In this document: positions 1-6,867 of the stretch, in pieces
Numbering within the stretch: the stretch's first letter is position 1
Layout: the number at the start of each line of letters is the position of its first letter
Made by a program: the position numbers and the translations under genes
The notes under the pieces: model-generated
Database searches by the model: none
Told to the model about the DNA's origin: nothing
Seen by the model: the letters and a program-made list of their open reading frames with translations, nothing else
Source: Chitinophagaceae bacterium
GTDB taxonomy: Bacteria; Bacteroidota; Bacteroidia; Chitinophagales; Chitinophagaceae
Direction of reading: 5' to 3'
DNA length: 22,551 nt
Assembly: GCA_017853235.1 (NCBI GenBank)
Contig: JAFMJX010000008.1
Span: 1-22,551, forward strand

Positions 1-56
1 TTCATTAGATAATTTTTCAAGCTTTTATATTTTATTAAAGCGAAGAAAAATTAAAT

Positions 57-1394
57 TTACTTCATTGTAAATGTTTCCAAAAATTTAGTCGTGAAGTTTC
101 CTTTTCTAAAATCTTCATTTTGCATTAACTGTAAATGAAATGGTATGGTAGTTTTCACACCTTCAATGACATATTCACTTAATGCACGATACATGGTATT
201 GATCGCCTCTTCACGTGTTTGAGCCACAGTAATTAATTTACCAATCATAGAATCATAATAAGGTGGAATCACATAACCTGCATACACATGGCTATCTACA
301 CGAACGCCGTGACCGCCTGGTGTGTGCAATACTGTAATTTTTCCAGGTGAAGGTCTAAAATCATTATAAGGATCTTCTGCATTAATACGACATTCGATCG
401 CATGCAATTGTGGTTCATAATTACGGCCCGAAATTTTTTCACCTGCAGCAATTTTAATTTGCTCTTTAATTAAATCATAGCTGACTACTTCTTCCGTTAC
501 GCAATGTTCCACCTGAATACGTGTATTCATCTCCATGAAATAAAAATTGCGATGCTTGTCTACTAAAAATTCGACCGTCCCAACACTTTCATAATTGATA
601 GCACTTGCCGCTTTAATTGCTGCCTCTCCCATTTTATGACGAAGTTCGGGTGTCATAAATGGTGAAGGAGACTCTTCTACTAATTTTTGGTGACGTCTTT
701 GGATAGAACAATCGCGTTCACTCAAATGACATACATTTCCATATTGATCTCCTGCAATTTGTATTTCAATGTGTCTAGGCTCTTCTACAAATTTTTCCAT
801 GTATAAGCCATCATTTTTAAAGCTAGCGCCTGCTTCCATTTTAGCAGTACTGTATGCTTTTTCAATTTCTTCCTCATTCCAAACTACACGCATCCCTTTA
901 CCACCGCCACCTGCAGTAGCTTTGATGATGACTGGATATCCTATATGTTTTGCTAATTTTTTTGCTTCATCAATACTTTCCAACAACCCTTCTCCACCTG
1001 GCACTACTGGAACACCTGCCTTAATCATGGTATCCTTGGCAGTGATTTTATCTCCCATTTTATTTATCATTTCGGGAGTAGGTCCAATAAATTTAATGCC
1101 ATGATCGGAACATATTTGTGCAAACTTTGCATTCTCAGCTAAAAAACCATACCCTGGATGCACCGCATCTGCATTGGTAATTTCGCATGCAGCCATAATA
1201 TGAGGAATATTCAAATAGGATTCTTGTCCTTTGGGGCCTCCTATACAAACAGCTTCATCTGCAAACTTTACATGTAAACTATCTTTATCGGCTGTAGAAT
1301 AAACGGCCACTGTTTTAATACCCATTTCTCTACAAGTTCGAATAATACGCAAAGCAATTTCGCCACGATTGGCTATCAATATCTTTTTAAACAT
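57..1394 (-). CDS. accC: Acetyl-CoA carboxylase, biotin carboxylase subunit
   Basis: Carboxylates the biotin on BCCP using ATP and bicarbonate, the first half-reaction of cytosolic acetyl-CoA carboxylase and the committed step of fatty acid synthesis. At 445 aa it matches the stand-alone bacterial AccC length (about 449). The N-terminal biotin carboxylase fold begins FKKILIANRGEIALRI. The ATP-grasp glycine-rich loop AGGGGKG lies at residues 161-167, RRHQKLVEE near 233-241, and the catalytic EMNTR at 288-292, with E288, N290 and R292 at the numbering known for E. coli. Residue 298 is Cys (VEHCVTEE) where the E. coli protein has Pro. The C-terminal domain follows from about residue 330. The gene lies 31 bp downstream of accB on the same strand, so the two are probably co-transcribed. 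The 56 bases after its stop, up to the window edge, show no clear terminator. Confidence 0.97.
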   Translation of the reverse strand: MFKKILIANRGEIALRIIRTCREMGIKTVAVYSTADKDSLHVKFADEAVCIGGPKGQESYLNIPHIMAACEITNADAVHPGYGFLAENAKFAQICSDHGIKFIGPTPEMINKMGDKITAKDTMIKAGVPVVPGGEGLLESIDEAKKLAKHIGYPVIIKATAGGGGKGMRVVWNEEEIEKAYSTAKMEAGASFKNDGLYMEKFVEEPRHIEIQIAGDQYGNVCHLSERDCSIQRRHQKLVEESPSPFMTPELRHKMGEAAIKAASAINYESVGTVEFLVDKHRNFYFMEMNTRIQVEHCVTEEVVSYDLIKEQIKIAAGEKISGRNYEPQLHAIECRINAEDPYNDFRPSPGKITVLHTPGGHGVRVDSHVYAGYVIPPYYDSMIGKLITVAQTREEAINTMYRALSEYVIEGVKTTIPFHLQLMQNEDFRKGNFTTKFLETFTMK

Positions 1395-1425
1395 TAGTTT
1401 GAATTAAAATTAGATAATAGTTCCA

Positions 1426-1893
1426 CTAAGCTGGCTCCACTAAAAATAATGGTTGATCAAATTCAACGGGGCTAGCATCTTCTACCAACACTTTAACGAT
1501 GGTACCTTTTACTTCGCTCTCAATTTCATTGAATAATTTCATGGCTTCAATAATACAAACCACTTTTCCAACATTCACTTCAGTTCCCTCTTCAGCCAAC
1601 ATAGGCTTATCAGGTGAAGAACGACGATAAAAAGTTCCAATCATTGGACTCTTAATGGTAATTAAGTTATCTGCTTTGGGAGCGGCAACTGGAGAGGTGG
1701 GTGTTGTTGCAGCGGCAGCCACTGGTGCTGCGGCAGGGGCAGATGCATATACTTGAGCTGGAGCTGTGGTTACTGTAACTTTTTCTTCTTTTTGTTTAAT
1801 CGTTACTTTTCCGTCCTTGTCTTCGATGCTAATTTCACCGATATTACTCTTGTTAACTACTTTGATTAAATCATGAATTTGTTTCAAGTCCAT
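1426..1893 (-). CDS. accB: Acetyl-CoA carboxylase, biotin carboxyl carrier protein (BCCP)
   Basis: This small acidic carrier holds biotin and shuttles the carboxyl group between AccC and the AccA/AccD carboxyltransferase. The protein is 155 aa, close to the E. coli length of 156. It has an N-terminal helical region (MDLKQIHDLIKVVNKSNIGE), an Ala/Pro/Thr-rich flexible linker at about residues 43-74, and a C-terminal biotinyl-lipoyl domain with the site EAMKLFNEI, where K119 is the biotinylated lysine. I place the start at the ATG at 1893. The frame stays open to a TTG at 1983, but that TTG lies inside the efp terminator, and the extra 30 residues are encoded by low-complexity repeats and match nothing in BCCP. 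accC follows 31 bp downstream. Confidence 0.96.
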   Translation of the reverse strand: MDLKQIHDLIKVVNKSNIGEISIEDKDGKVTIKQKEEKVTVTTAPAQVYASAPAAAPVAAAATTPTSPVAAPKADNLITIKSPMIGTFYRRSSPDKPMLAEEGTEVNVGKVVCIIEAMKLFNEIESEVKGTIVKVLVEDASPVEFDQPLFLVEPA

Positions 1894-1981
1894 ATTTGGC
1901 AATTTTGGGTAAAATTGGGCTTTTTTTGTGGATTTTGGAGAAAAAAAGGGCTTTTTTTTATAAAAATGGGCAATTTTGGGC
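1894..1981 (-). repeat. accB leader with short direct repeats and homopolymer runs
   Basis: The 88 bases between the efp terminator and the accB start are unusually simple. The 12-mer GGCAATTTTGGG (plus strand) occurs exactly at 1898-1909 and 1969-1980. GGGC followed by seven or eight T occurs at 1917-1927 and 1948-1959. A variant, AAAATTGGGC, occupies 1911-1920. No good TAnnTTTG element is visible in it. It may hold the accB promoter or a regulatory site for fatty acid synthesis, or it may be slipped-strand debris. The function is unknown. Confidence 0.6.
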
Positions 1982-2012
1982 AAAAAAATAGGGAATCCAA
2001 AATTCCCTATTT
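1982..2012 (-). terminator. Rho-independent terminator of efp
   Basis: The arms 1986-1996 and 2002-2012 are a perfect 11-bp inverted repeat (AAATAGGGAAT against ATTCCCTATTT) around a 5-nt loop. On the minus strand the hairpin ends in a run of seven U (1988-1982). It lies 26 bp past the efp stop. It separates efp from accB transcriptionally, at least in part. Confidence 0.85.
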
Positions 2013-2037
2013 CAACTAAATTCTATTATATAATAGC

Positions 2038-2601
2038 TTATTTTACTCTCTCTACATATTCGCCATTCTTAGTATTGATTTTGATCTTTTCTCCTTCATT
2101 TACAAATAAAGGAACCATAACTGTAGCGCCAGATTCAATGGTTGCTGCTTTAAGAGCACGGGTTGCAGTATCCCCTTTTACGCCATTCTCGCAATAAGTG
2201 ATTAAAACGTCGATTTTTTCGGGTAATTCCGCACCAATTGGCATTTCAGTTTCGGTATTCATAAATACAAATACTTCCGCTCCTTCAATTAAAAATTGAG
2301 GGGCATCTATCATTTCTTCTGCTAAAGCGATTTGTTCAAAAGTCTCATTATTCATCAAGTTAAATCCGCTGTCATCCTTATATAAGAACTGAAAAGCTTT
2401 CTTTTCAACGCGCACTGGAAATATGTTTTCACCACTATTCCAAGTTTTCTCAATAGATCTTTTGTTGTCTACCCCTTTTAATTTAGCCCAAATTTTTGCT
2501 GCAGCTCGAGCAGTTTTGTTTTCACCAAATTCTACTACTGAGTATAAACTACCGTCTAATTTTAAGATCATTCCACGACTGATGTCTGATGTTGTTGCCA
2601 T
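2038..2601 (-). CDS. efp: Translation elongation factor P, Arg32-type loop
   Basis: EF-P binds beside the ribosomal P site and relieves stalling at polyproline stretches. The 187-aa length is standard. The three-domain EF-P fold is recognisable: KOW-like domain I at about residues 1-65, the OB domain II with FLYKDDSGFNLMNNETFEQI at about 73-92, and the C-terminal OB domain with TATRALKAATIESGATVMVP. The loop that normally reads KPGKG and carries the modified lysine reads ENKTARAAAKIWAKLK here (residues 27-42), placing R32 (codon 2506-2508) at the tip. This resembles the NKSGRNAA loop of EF-Ps whose arginine is rhamnosylated by EarP. No modification enzyme is encoded in the window. The start at 2601 gives the usual MAT N-terminus. 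The gene is divergent from sucD and has its own terminator. Confidence 0.96.
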   Translation of the reverse strand: MATTSDISRGMILKLDGSLYSVVEFGENKTARAAAKIWAKLKGVDNKRSIEKTWNSGENIFPVRVEKKAFQFLYKDDSGFNLMNNETFEQIALAEEMIDAPQFLIEGAEVFVFMNTETEMPIGAELPEKIDVLITYCENGVKGDTATRALKAATIESGATVMVPLFVNEGEKIKINTKNGEYVERVK

Positions 2602-2633
2602 AATTTTTATTTTATTATTTTCCTTGGGAGGGG

Positions 2634-2641
2634 CAAAAGTA
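2634..2641 (-). promoter_or_regulatory. Candidate -7 element of the efp promoter
   Basis: On the minus strand this reads TACTTTTG, an exact match to the Bacteroidota -7 consensus TAnnTTTG. It would start transcription near 2629, leaving a leader of about 28 nt before the efp ATG. No clear -33 TTG lies at the expected distance. Confidence 0.55.
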
Positions 2642-2714
2642 CTACAAGCTGGCCATTTATAAAAAAACCTTCATTTTTTATTGGAAAATAAGGGTAAAAA
2701 AAGCAGGTTTAACC

Positions 2715-2722
2715 TATTTTTG
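2715..2722 (+). promoter_or_regulatory. Candidate -7 element of the sucD promoter
   Basis: TATTTTTG followed by CGCC is a classic Bacteroidota -7 box (TAnnTTTG). It lies 26 bp upstream of the sucD ATG and back to back with the efp element at 2634-2641. No TTG lies at the usual -33 spacing. Confidence 0.6.
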
Positions 2723-2748
2723 CGCCACAAATAAGAAAAAACGTCCTC

Positions 2749-3621
2749 ATGTCAGTATTAGTGAATAAAAATTCGAAAATTATCGTACAAGGTTTTACCG
2801 GTACAGAAGGTAGTTTTCATGCCAGTCAAATGATTGAATATGGCACACAAGTAGTTGGTGGTGTTACTCCTGGTAAAGGAGGCTCTACGCATTTAGATCG
2901 CCCTGTTTTTAATACCGTAGCAGATGCTGTAAAAAATACAGGTGCAAACGTAAGTATCATTTTTGTACCTCCTGCTTTTGCTGCTGATGCAATAATGGAA
3001 GCAAGTGATGCAGGTATTGAATTGGTAGTGTGTATCACCGAAGGTATTCCTGTTCAGGATATGGTGAAAGTGAAAAATTATTTACAAGGAAAAAATACTC
3101 GTTTAATAGGCCCTAACTGTCCTGGTGTCATTACTGCAGAAGAAGCTAAAGTGGGTATTATGCCTGGTTTTATTTTCAAAAAAGGAACTATAGGTATTGT
3201 TTCTAAAAGTGGTACATTAACTTACGAAGCAGCTGACCAAGTAGTCAAAGCGGGATTGGGAATTACTACTGCCATTGGAATTGGAGGTGACCCTATCATT
3301 GGAACCACTACTAAAGAAGCCGTTGAATTATTGATGAATGACCCTGCTACCGAAGGTATTATTATGATTGGAGAAATTGGTGGAAGTATGGAAGCAGATG
3401 CAGCTCATTGGATTAAAAATAATTTAAAGAAACCAGTTGTTGGATTTATTGCTGGTCAAACAGCTCCTCCAGGACGTAGAATGGGCCACGCTGGAGCGAT
3501 CATAGGTGGTGCAGATGATACTGCTGCTGCAAAAATGAAAATCATGGCAGATTGCGGAATTCATGTAGTAGCAAGCCCTGCTGATATTGGAAAAACAATG
3601 GCTGCTGCATTAAAAAAATAA
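2749..3621 (+). CDS. sucD: Succinyl-CoA ligase (ADP/GDP-forming), alpha subunit
   Basis: This TCA-cycle enzyme subunit converts succinyl-CoA to succinate with nucleotide triphosphate formation. It works as a complex with the beta subunit SucC, which is not in this window. The 290-aa length matches E. coli SucD (289). An N-terminal CoA-binding Rossmann domain begins with VNKNSKIIVQGFTGTEGSFH, and GGVTPGKGG lies near residues 37-45. The ligase domain contains the GPNCPG signature, and the phosphohistidine is H247 within RRMGHAGAIIGG. The gene stands alone, with a promoter element upstream and a strong terminator just after its stop, so it is probably monocistronic. Confidence 0.97.
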   Translation: MSVLVNKNSKIIVQGFTGTEGSFHASQMIEYGTQVVGGVTPGKGGSTHLDRPVFNTVADAVKNTGANVSIIFVPPAFAADAIMEASDAGIELVVCITEGIPVQDMVKVKNYLQGKNTRLIGPNCPGVITAEEAKVGIMPGFIFKKGTIGIVSKSGTLTYEAADQVVKAGLGITTAIGIGGDPIIGTTTKEAVELLMNDPATEGIIMIGEIGGSMEADAAHWIKNNLKKPVVGFIAGQTAPPGRRMGHAGAIIGGADDTAAAKMKIMADCGIHVVASPADIGKTMAAALKK

Positions 3622-3642
3622 TACAGTTCATACCTAATAGCG

Positions 3643-3675
3643 AAATCCCTTATCCTACACGATAAGGGATTTTTT
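3643..3675 (+). terminator. Rho-independent terminator of sucD
   Basis: A perfect 12-bp stem, AAATCCCTTATC (3643-3654) against GATAAGGGATTT (3661-3672), encloses the 6-nt loop CTACAC and runs into a T-rich tract. It begins 21 bp after the sucD stop codon. Confidence 0.92.
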
Positions 3676-3679
3676 ATTG

Positions 3680-3687
3680 TAAGTTTG
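3680..3687 (+). promoter_or_regulatory. Candidate -7 element upstream of the secreted-protein gene
   Basis: TAAGTTTG matches TAnnTTTG exactly and lies only 4 bp before the ATG at 3692. If used, it would produce an essentially leaderless mRNA. It starts immediately after the sucD terminator. No -33 element is visible, because that position falls inside the terminator hairpin. Confidence 0.4.
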
Positions 3688-3691
3688 TTCT

Positions 3692-4093
3692 ATGAAACAA
3701 TATGTTGGATGGATGATAGGTTTGTGTTTTTGGGGAAGTGTTGCAATAGCACAATCAACTCCTCTACAAATTAAATGTACGCCTCCCAAAAATGTAAAAC
3801 TTGGTTCAGCACTTTCACTTAAAGTAGAAATACAACATCAAATTAAAGAGGAAAAAACAGGACAACTTACTTTTTCAATTTTGAATGCATCCAATCAACA
3901 ATCCACTGATGGCTGGTTTTTGAATTTTTTTCCTTTTCAATACTTCACCACCATTGCAAATGAGAATTTCTCAACAACATTCCCTTTTACAGTTCCTCAT
4001 GATTATAAAGGAAAATTTATAATAGAACTAGTCGCCAAAGTGGGTAATATCAAAGACAGTGTTCGATATACTATCAACACTACAAATAAATAA
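3692..4093 (+). CDS. Small secreted protein, possible alpha-2-macroglobulin-like domain
   Basis: This 133-aa protein has a clear Sec signal peptide: KQ, a hydrophobic stretch at residues 4-19, then AIAQ, with cleavage likely after residue 20 or 21. The mature part of about 112 residues looks like a single all-beta sandwich domain. The stretch DGWFLNFFPFQYFTT followed by FPFTVP recalls a conserved segment I associate with large bacterial alpha-2-macroglobulin family proteins, but here it stands alone without a thioester motif. This resemblance is from memory and weak. It has no lipobox cysteine, so it is probably periplasmic or secreted. The FAD oxidoreductase starts 5 bp after its stop, suggesting co-transcription. 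Its function is unknown. Confidence 0.75.
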   Translation: MKQYVGWMIGLCFWGSVAIAQSTPLQIKCTPPKNVKLGSALSLKVEIQHQIKEEKTGQLTFSILNASNQQSTDGWFLNFFPFQYFTTIANENFSTTFPFTVPHDYKGKFIIELVAKVGNIKDSVRYTINTTNK

Positions 4094-4098
4094 CTTGC

Positions 4099-5160
4099 TT
4101 GAATAAAAAGGTAACATATTTAATTGTGGGCCAAGGTTTAGCAGGTACATGGCTATCTTATTATTTATCTCAACAAGGAATTTCTTTTGTCATCATTAAT
4201 AGTGCGTCACAAGCATCAGCAAGCAAAGTAGCAAGCGGTGTCATCAATCCAGTCACTGGACGGAGGATGGTTCAAACATGGATCATTGAGGAAGTACTCC
4301 CCTTTTCCGTGTCAGCCTACACTTCCATGCAAGATTTATTAAACACCAAAATCATTCAAGAAGCACCAGTTTTTTTAATTCATCCTTCGAAACAAATGAA
4401 GGAAAGTTTTGAATATCGACTGCAGCATGACAATGTTTATTTGCAAGAAATGGACGAAAATATTTCAACCTCCAATTTTAATACCCCATTTGGAACGGGC
4501 TTCATTGATTCTTGTTACTGGATTGACCTAAATGAAATGCTTTTGAAGTGGAAATTTTTTCAAACTCAAGCAGAAAATTATATTGTTGATGATTTTCAAT
4601 TGAAGGATGCAATCATCACCCATGAAAATGTCACATGGAAAAATATAGTGGCAGACAAAATCATTTTTTGTGATGGAATAAATGCATTTAACAATCCTTA
4701 TTTTAACGCACTTCCTTTTGCACCCAATAAAGGAGAAGCGCTCATTGTTCAAGTCAAAAACTTACCCCCACAATTTATTTACAAATCAACGATCACTTTG
4801 GTTCCTTGGAAGGATGATTTATTTTGGGTAGGATCCAATTACGAATGGGATTTTGATCATGTAAATCCATCTGAAAGTTTCAAACAAAAAATGATCGAAG
4901 CTTTAGATCAACTCTTAACGATACCCTATGAAATAAAGGACCACTTAGTGGGTGTAAGACCGGCTAATAAAGAGCGAAGGCCTTTTGTAGGATACCATCC
5001 CATTCAAAAAAATGTTGGTATTTTGAATGGATTAGGCACCAAGGGCTGCTCCCTTGCACCCTATTTCGCGGCTCAATTCATAGCAAACGATATTTTTAAC
5101 AAACCTATCCATCCTGAAGCCTGCTTAAGTAGATTTAAGGAACTACTTAGCAAAAACTGA
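4099..5160 (+). CDS. FAD-dependent oxidoreductase, DAO family
   Basis: This 353-aa flavoprotein belongs to the D-amino-acid-oxidase/glycine-oxidase fold (DAO). The N-terminal FAD-binding dinucleotide motif is VGQGLAG (residues 10-16) within YLIVGQGLAGTWLSYYLSQQG. A second conserved piece, SKVASGVINPVTGRRM, lies near residues 43-58. The C-terminal flavin-contacting segment is LVGVRPANKERRPFVG, followed by GLGTKGCSLAPYFA. The substrate cannot be read from the sequence, and similar uncharacterised proteins are known from Bacteroidota. The reading frame has no upstream ATG. The best start is TTG at 4099, which gives NKKVTYLIVG, the expected few residues before the Rossmann strand. TTG starts are uncommon in this phylum. 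It sits 5 bp after the secreted-protein gene. Confidence 0.85.
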   Translation: MNKKVTYLIVGQGLAGTWLSYYLSQQGISFVIINSASQASASKVASGVINPVTGRRMVQTWIIEEVLPFSVSAYTSMQDLLNTKIIQEAPVFLIHPSKQMKESFEYRLQHDNVYLQEMDENISTSNFNTPFGTGFIDSCYWIDLNEMLLKWKFFQTQAENYIVDDFQLKDAIITHENVTWKNIVADKIIFCDGINAFNNPYFNALPFAPNKGEALIVQVKNLPPQFIYKSTITLVPWKDDLFWVGSNYEWDFDHVNPSESFKQKMIEALDQLLTIPYEIKDHLVGVRPANKERRPFVGYHPIQKNVGILNGLGTKGCSLAPYFAAQFIANDIFNKPIHPEACLSRFKELLSKN

Positions 5161-5212
5161 CAATGATAAAGTTGAAAAAAAACAATATTTTTAAAGCAAG
5201 AAATTCATAATC

Positions 5213-5617
5213 ATGAGCCAGAAAAAAAACGAATTTTACAATATTCCAATTGCTTATCGCAAAATGGAAAATTTACATATTGTGTTTTGGTTGTTTAAAG
5301 ATATAGCCTGGTGTTTGTTTTGGAAGCCTTTAGGAATCATTATGATTTTACCTACCCTTGGAATTTCAATAGTGATTGCATGGCGTACACGTCAAATTGT
5401 TTCGGAACTTTGTCACAACTTAGCCATAACTGTTTGGATCACCGCAAACGCTTTTTGGATGTGCAGTGAATTTTTTGGAGTGGACAACAATATTGTATTG
5501 GGTACCATTACCGTTAAGCATTTAGCTATGATTCCTTTTGTAACTGGAGTGCTCATATTAGCTTACTACTATTTGCTTTACAAACCTAAACATCAAGAAG
5601 ACACACAAACTTTGTAA
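5213..5617 (+). CDS. Conserved small membrane protein, function unknown
   Basis: This 134-aa hydrophobic protein has three or four predicted membrane segments, at about residues 23-37, 39-57, 66-84 and 102-125. It has a polar N-terminus (MSQKKNEFYNIPIAYRKMENLH) and a charged C-terminal tail. Trp is abundant (DIAWCLFWKPLG, ITVWITANAFWMCSEFFG). The pattern resembles short uncharacterised membrane proteins found in Bacteroidota, but I cannot assign a family or function. It lies 52 bp after the oxidoreductase and converges on the MFS transporter. Its stop codon lies inside an inverted repeat (5610-5633). Confidence 0.75.
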   Translation: MSQKKNEFYNIPIAYRKMENLHIVFWLFKDIAWCLFWKPLGIIMILPTLGISIVIAWRTRQIVSELCHNLAITVWITANAFWMCSEFFGVDNNIVLGTITVKHLAMIPFVTGVLILAYYYLLYKPKHQEDTQTL

Positions 5618-5633
5618 AAAAATTTTTACAAAG
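5610..5633. terminator. Inverted repeat between convergent genes, possible weak bidirectional terminator
   Basis: CTTTGTAAAAA (5610-5620) and TTTTTACAAAG (5623-5633) are perfect complements separated by two bases, and the repeat overlaps the stop codon at 5615-5617. The GC content of the stem is low, and no long T run follows in either direction, so termination would be weak. Confidence 0.35.
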
Positions 5634-5646
5634 AATTGTATAAAAG

Positions 5647-6798
5647 TTAAAGATATTTTTTTAGCCTATTGGATTGAATAAAGGTAGAGACACCTAATAA
5701 TGCAATGACTAAAAATGCGCCTCTTAAACTAATAGCTTCTGCCAAAAAACCTATGATAGGCGGACCAATTAAAAATCCAAAGAATCCAATAGAAGAGACG
5801 GAAGCTAATGCAATACTTGCTTGACCTGGTGCTGCTGCTTTTCCCACAGATCCATAAATAGTAGGTATGACAGAAGAGACTCCAAAACCCACTAACATAA
5901 ATCCAATGGCAGAAATGATGATATGTGGAAGAGATACCGCAATAAGTAATCCTAATGTAACCAAAGCACCGCTTAACATTAATTGTTTACGAGGGCCCCA
6001 ATAGGTAATTAAAATATCCGAAAACATTCTTCCTGTTGCCATACATGCCATGAAAGATATATATCCAACAGTTCGCCATTCATAGGATACTTGTACTACT
6101 TTTTGAAAATATATTCCACTCCAATCAAACATCATTCCCTCACAAATCATATTACCTAATGCAATGATGCCAAATTGTAATATTAAAGGAGTGGGTTTAT
6201 TCCACATTTTATTTAACGGCTGTTTGTTGGATTCACTTGGAGTTAAATAAGAATGATACAGGGAAACAAATAATAACCCAACCATTGCAATAAATAAAAA
6301 TTGATACATTGGTGCCCATTGGTGCGCCACAAAAAAGCCACCTACCAACCCTCCTGTAAATCCTGCCAAACTCCAAAATCCGTGAAATTTAGAAATGATA
6401 CTTTTTTCGAATTGCTTCGCCAAAACAACCGCTTGCGTATTCACTGACACATTATATAAATTACCTGCCATTCCAAAGAAAAATAAACAAAGACCCAACT
6501 GCCATTTTAGTTTACAAAATCCAAGGAGCACTAATCCAAAAGGATATAAAACACAAGCAATTTTTAACATGCGATTACTTCCATAACGTGAAGCGAGACT
6601 GCCCGAAATAGGTATGGCTAATAAGGAACCCATAGGTAAAAATAAAAGCATTCCACCCAAAGCCGCATCACTTAAACCTAATTGCATTTTAATATCTGGA
6701 ATACGACTCGCCCAACTGGCAAAGCAAATTCCTGCAAAGAAGAAAAAACCAGATAAAACAGCCCTTCTGGCGTTCTTAGATATGGAATGGTCACTCAT
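5647..6798 (-). CDS. MFS transporter, YbjJ-like
   Basis: This 383-aa major facilitator superfamily permease has about 12 hydrophobic segments spread along the whole length. The first helix contains AVLSGFFFFAGICFASWASRIPDIK, and the loop between helices 2 and 3 has the MFS-type GSLASRYGSNRML. SRIPDIKMQLGLSDAALGGMLL and a GxxxxGPPxIG-type motif near the end (FFGFLIGPPIIGFLAEA) match the pattern of YbjJ-type and sugar-MFS relatives. Its substrate cannot be inferred. The gene is divergent from aspS, with 69 bp between the starts, and converges on the small membrane protein. Upstream of its ATG the minus strand reads CATCTTTGCGC, one mismatch from a TAnnTTTG box. Confidence 0.88.
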   Translation of the reverse strand: MSDHSISKNARRAVLSGFFFFAGICFASWASRIPDIKMQLGLSDAALGGMLLFLPMGSLLAIPISGSLASRYGSNRMLKIACVLYPFGLVLLGFCKLKWQLGLCLFFFGMAGNLYNVSVNTQAVVLAKQFEKSIISKFHGFWSLAGFTGGLVGGFFVAHQWAPMYQFLFIAMVGLLFVSLYHSYLTPSESNKQPLNKMWNKPTPLILQFGIIALGNMICEGMMFDWSGIYFQKVVQVSYEWRTVGYISFMACMATGRMFSDILITYWGPRKQLMLSGALVTLGLLIAVSLPHIIISAIGFMLVGFGVSSVIPTIYGSVGKAAAPGQASIALASVSSIGFFGFLIGPPIIGFLAEAISLRGAFLVIALLGVSTFIQSNRLKKYL

Positions 6799-6831
6799 AG
6801 CGCAAAGATGGTGAATTTATGGGAATTGGGT

Positions 6832-6839
6832 TATATTTG
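6832..6839 (+). promoter_or_regulatory. Candidate -7 element of the aspS promoter
   Basis: TATATTTG is an exact TAnnTTTG match, 28 bp upstream of the aspS ATG. No convincing -33 TTG lies at the usual spacing. Confidence 0.55.
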
Positions 6840-6867
6840 CAGTTCTAACTTATATCAATAGTTTTTT

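Noticed and set aside
769..1104. A 111-aa open frame on the plus strand inside accC.
   Set aside because: It is the antisense shadow of a highly conserved gene, has no promoter and matches no family.
1894..1983. A 30-residue N-terminal extension of accB, with a start at 1983.
   Set aside because: The start would be a TTG inside the efp terminator, and the residues come from repeat-rich leader DNA. The ATG at 1893 gives a normal BCCP N-terminus.
5647..6798. The MFS transporter as the fucose permease for the SDR/FAH pair.
   Set aside because: It lies about 14 kb away, belongs to a YbjJ-like pattern and shares no visible regulatory sequence with the pair.
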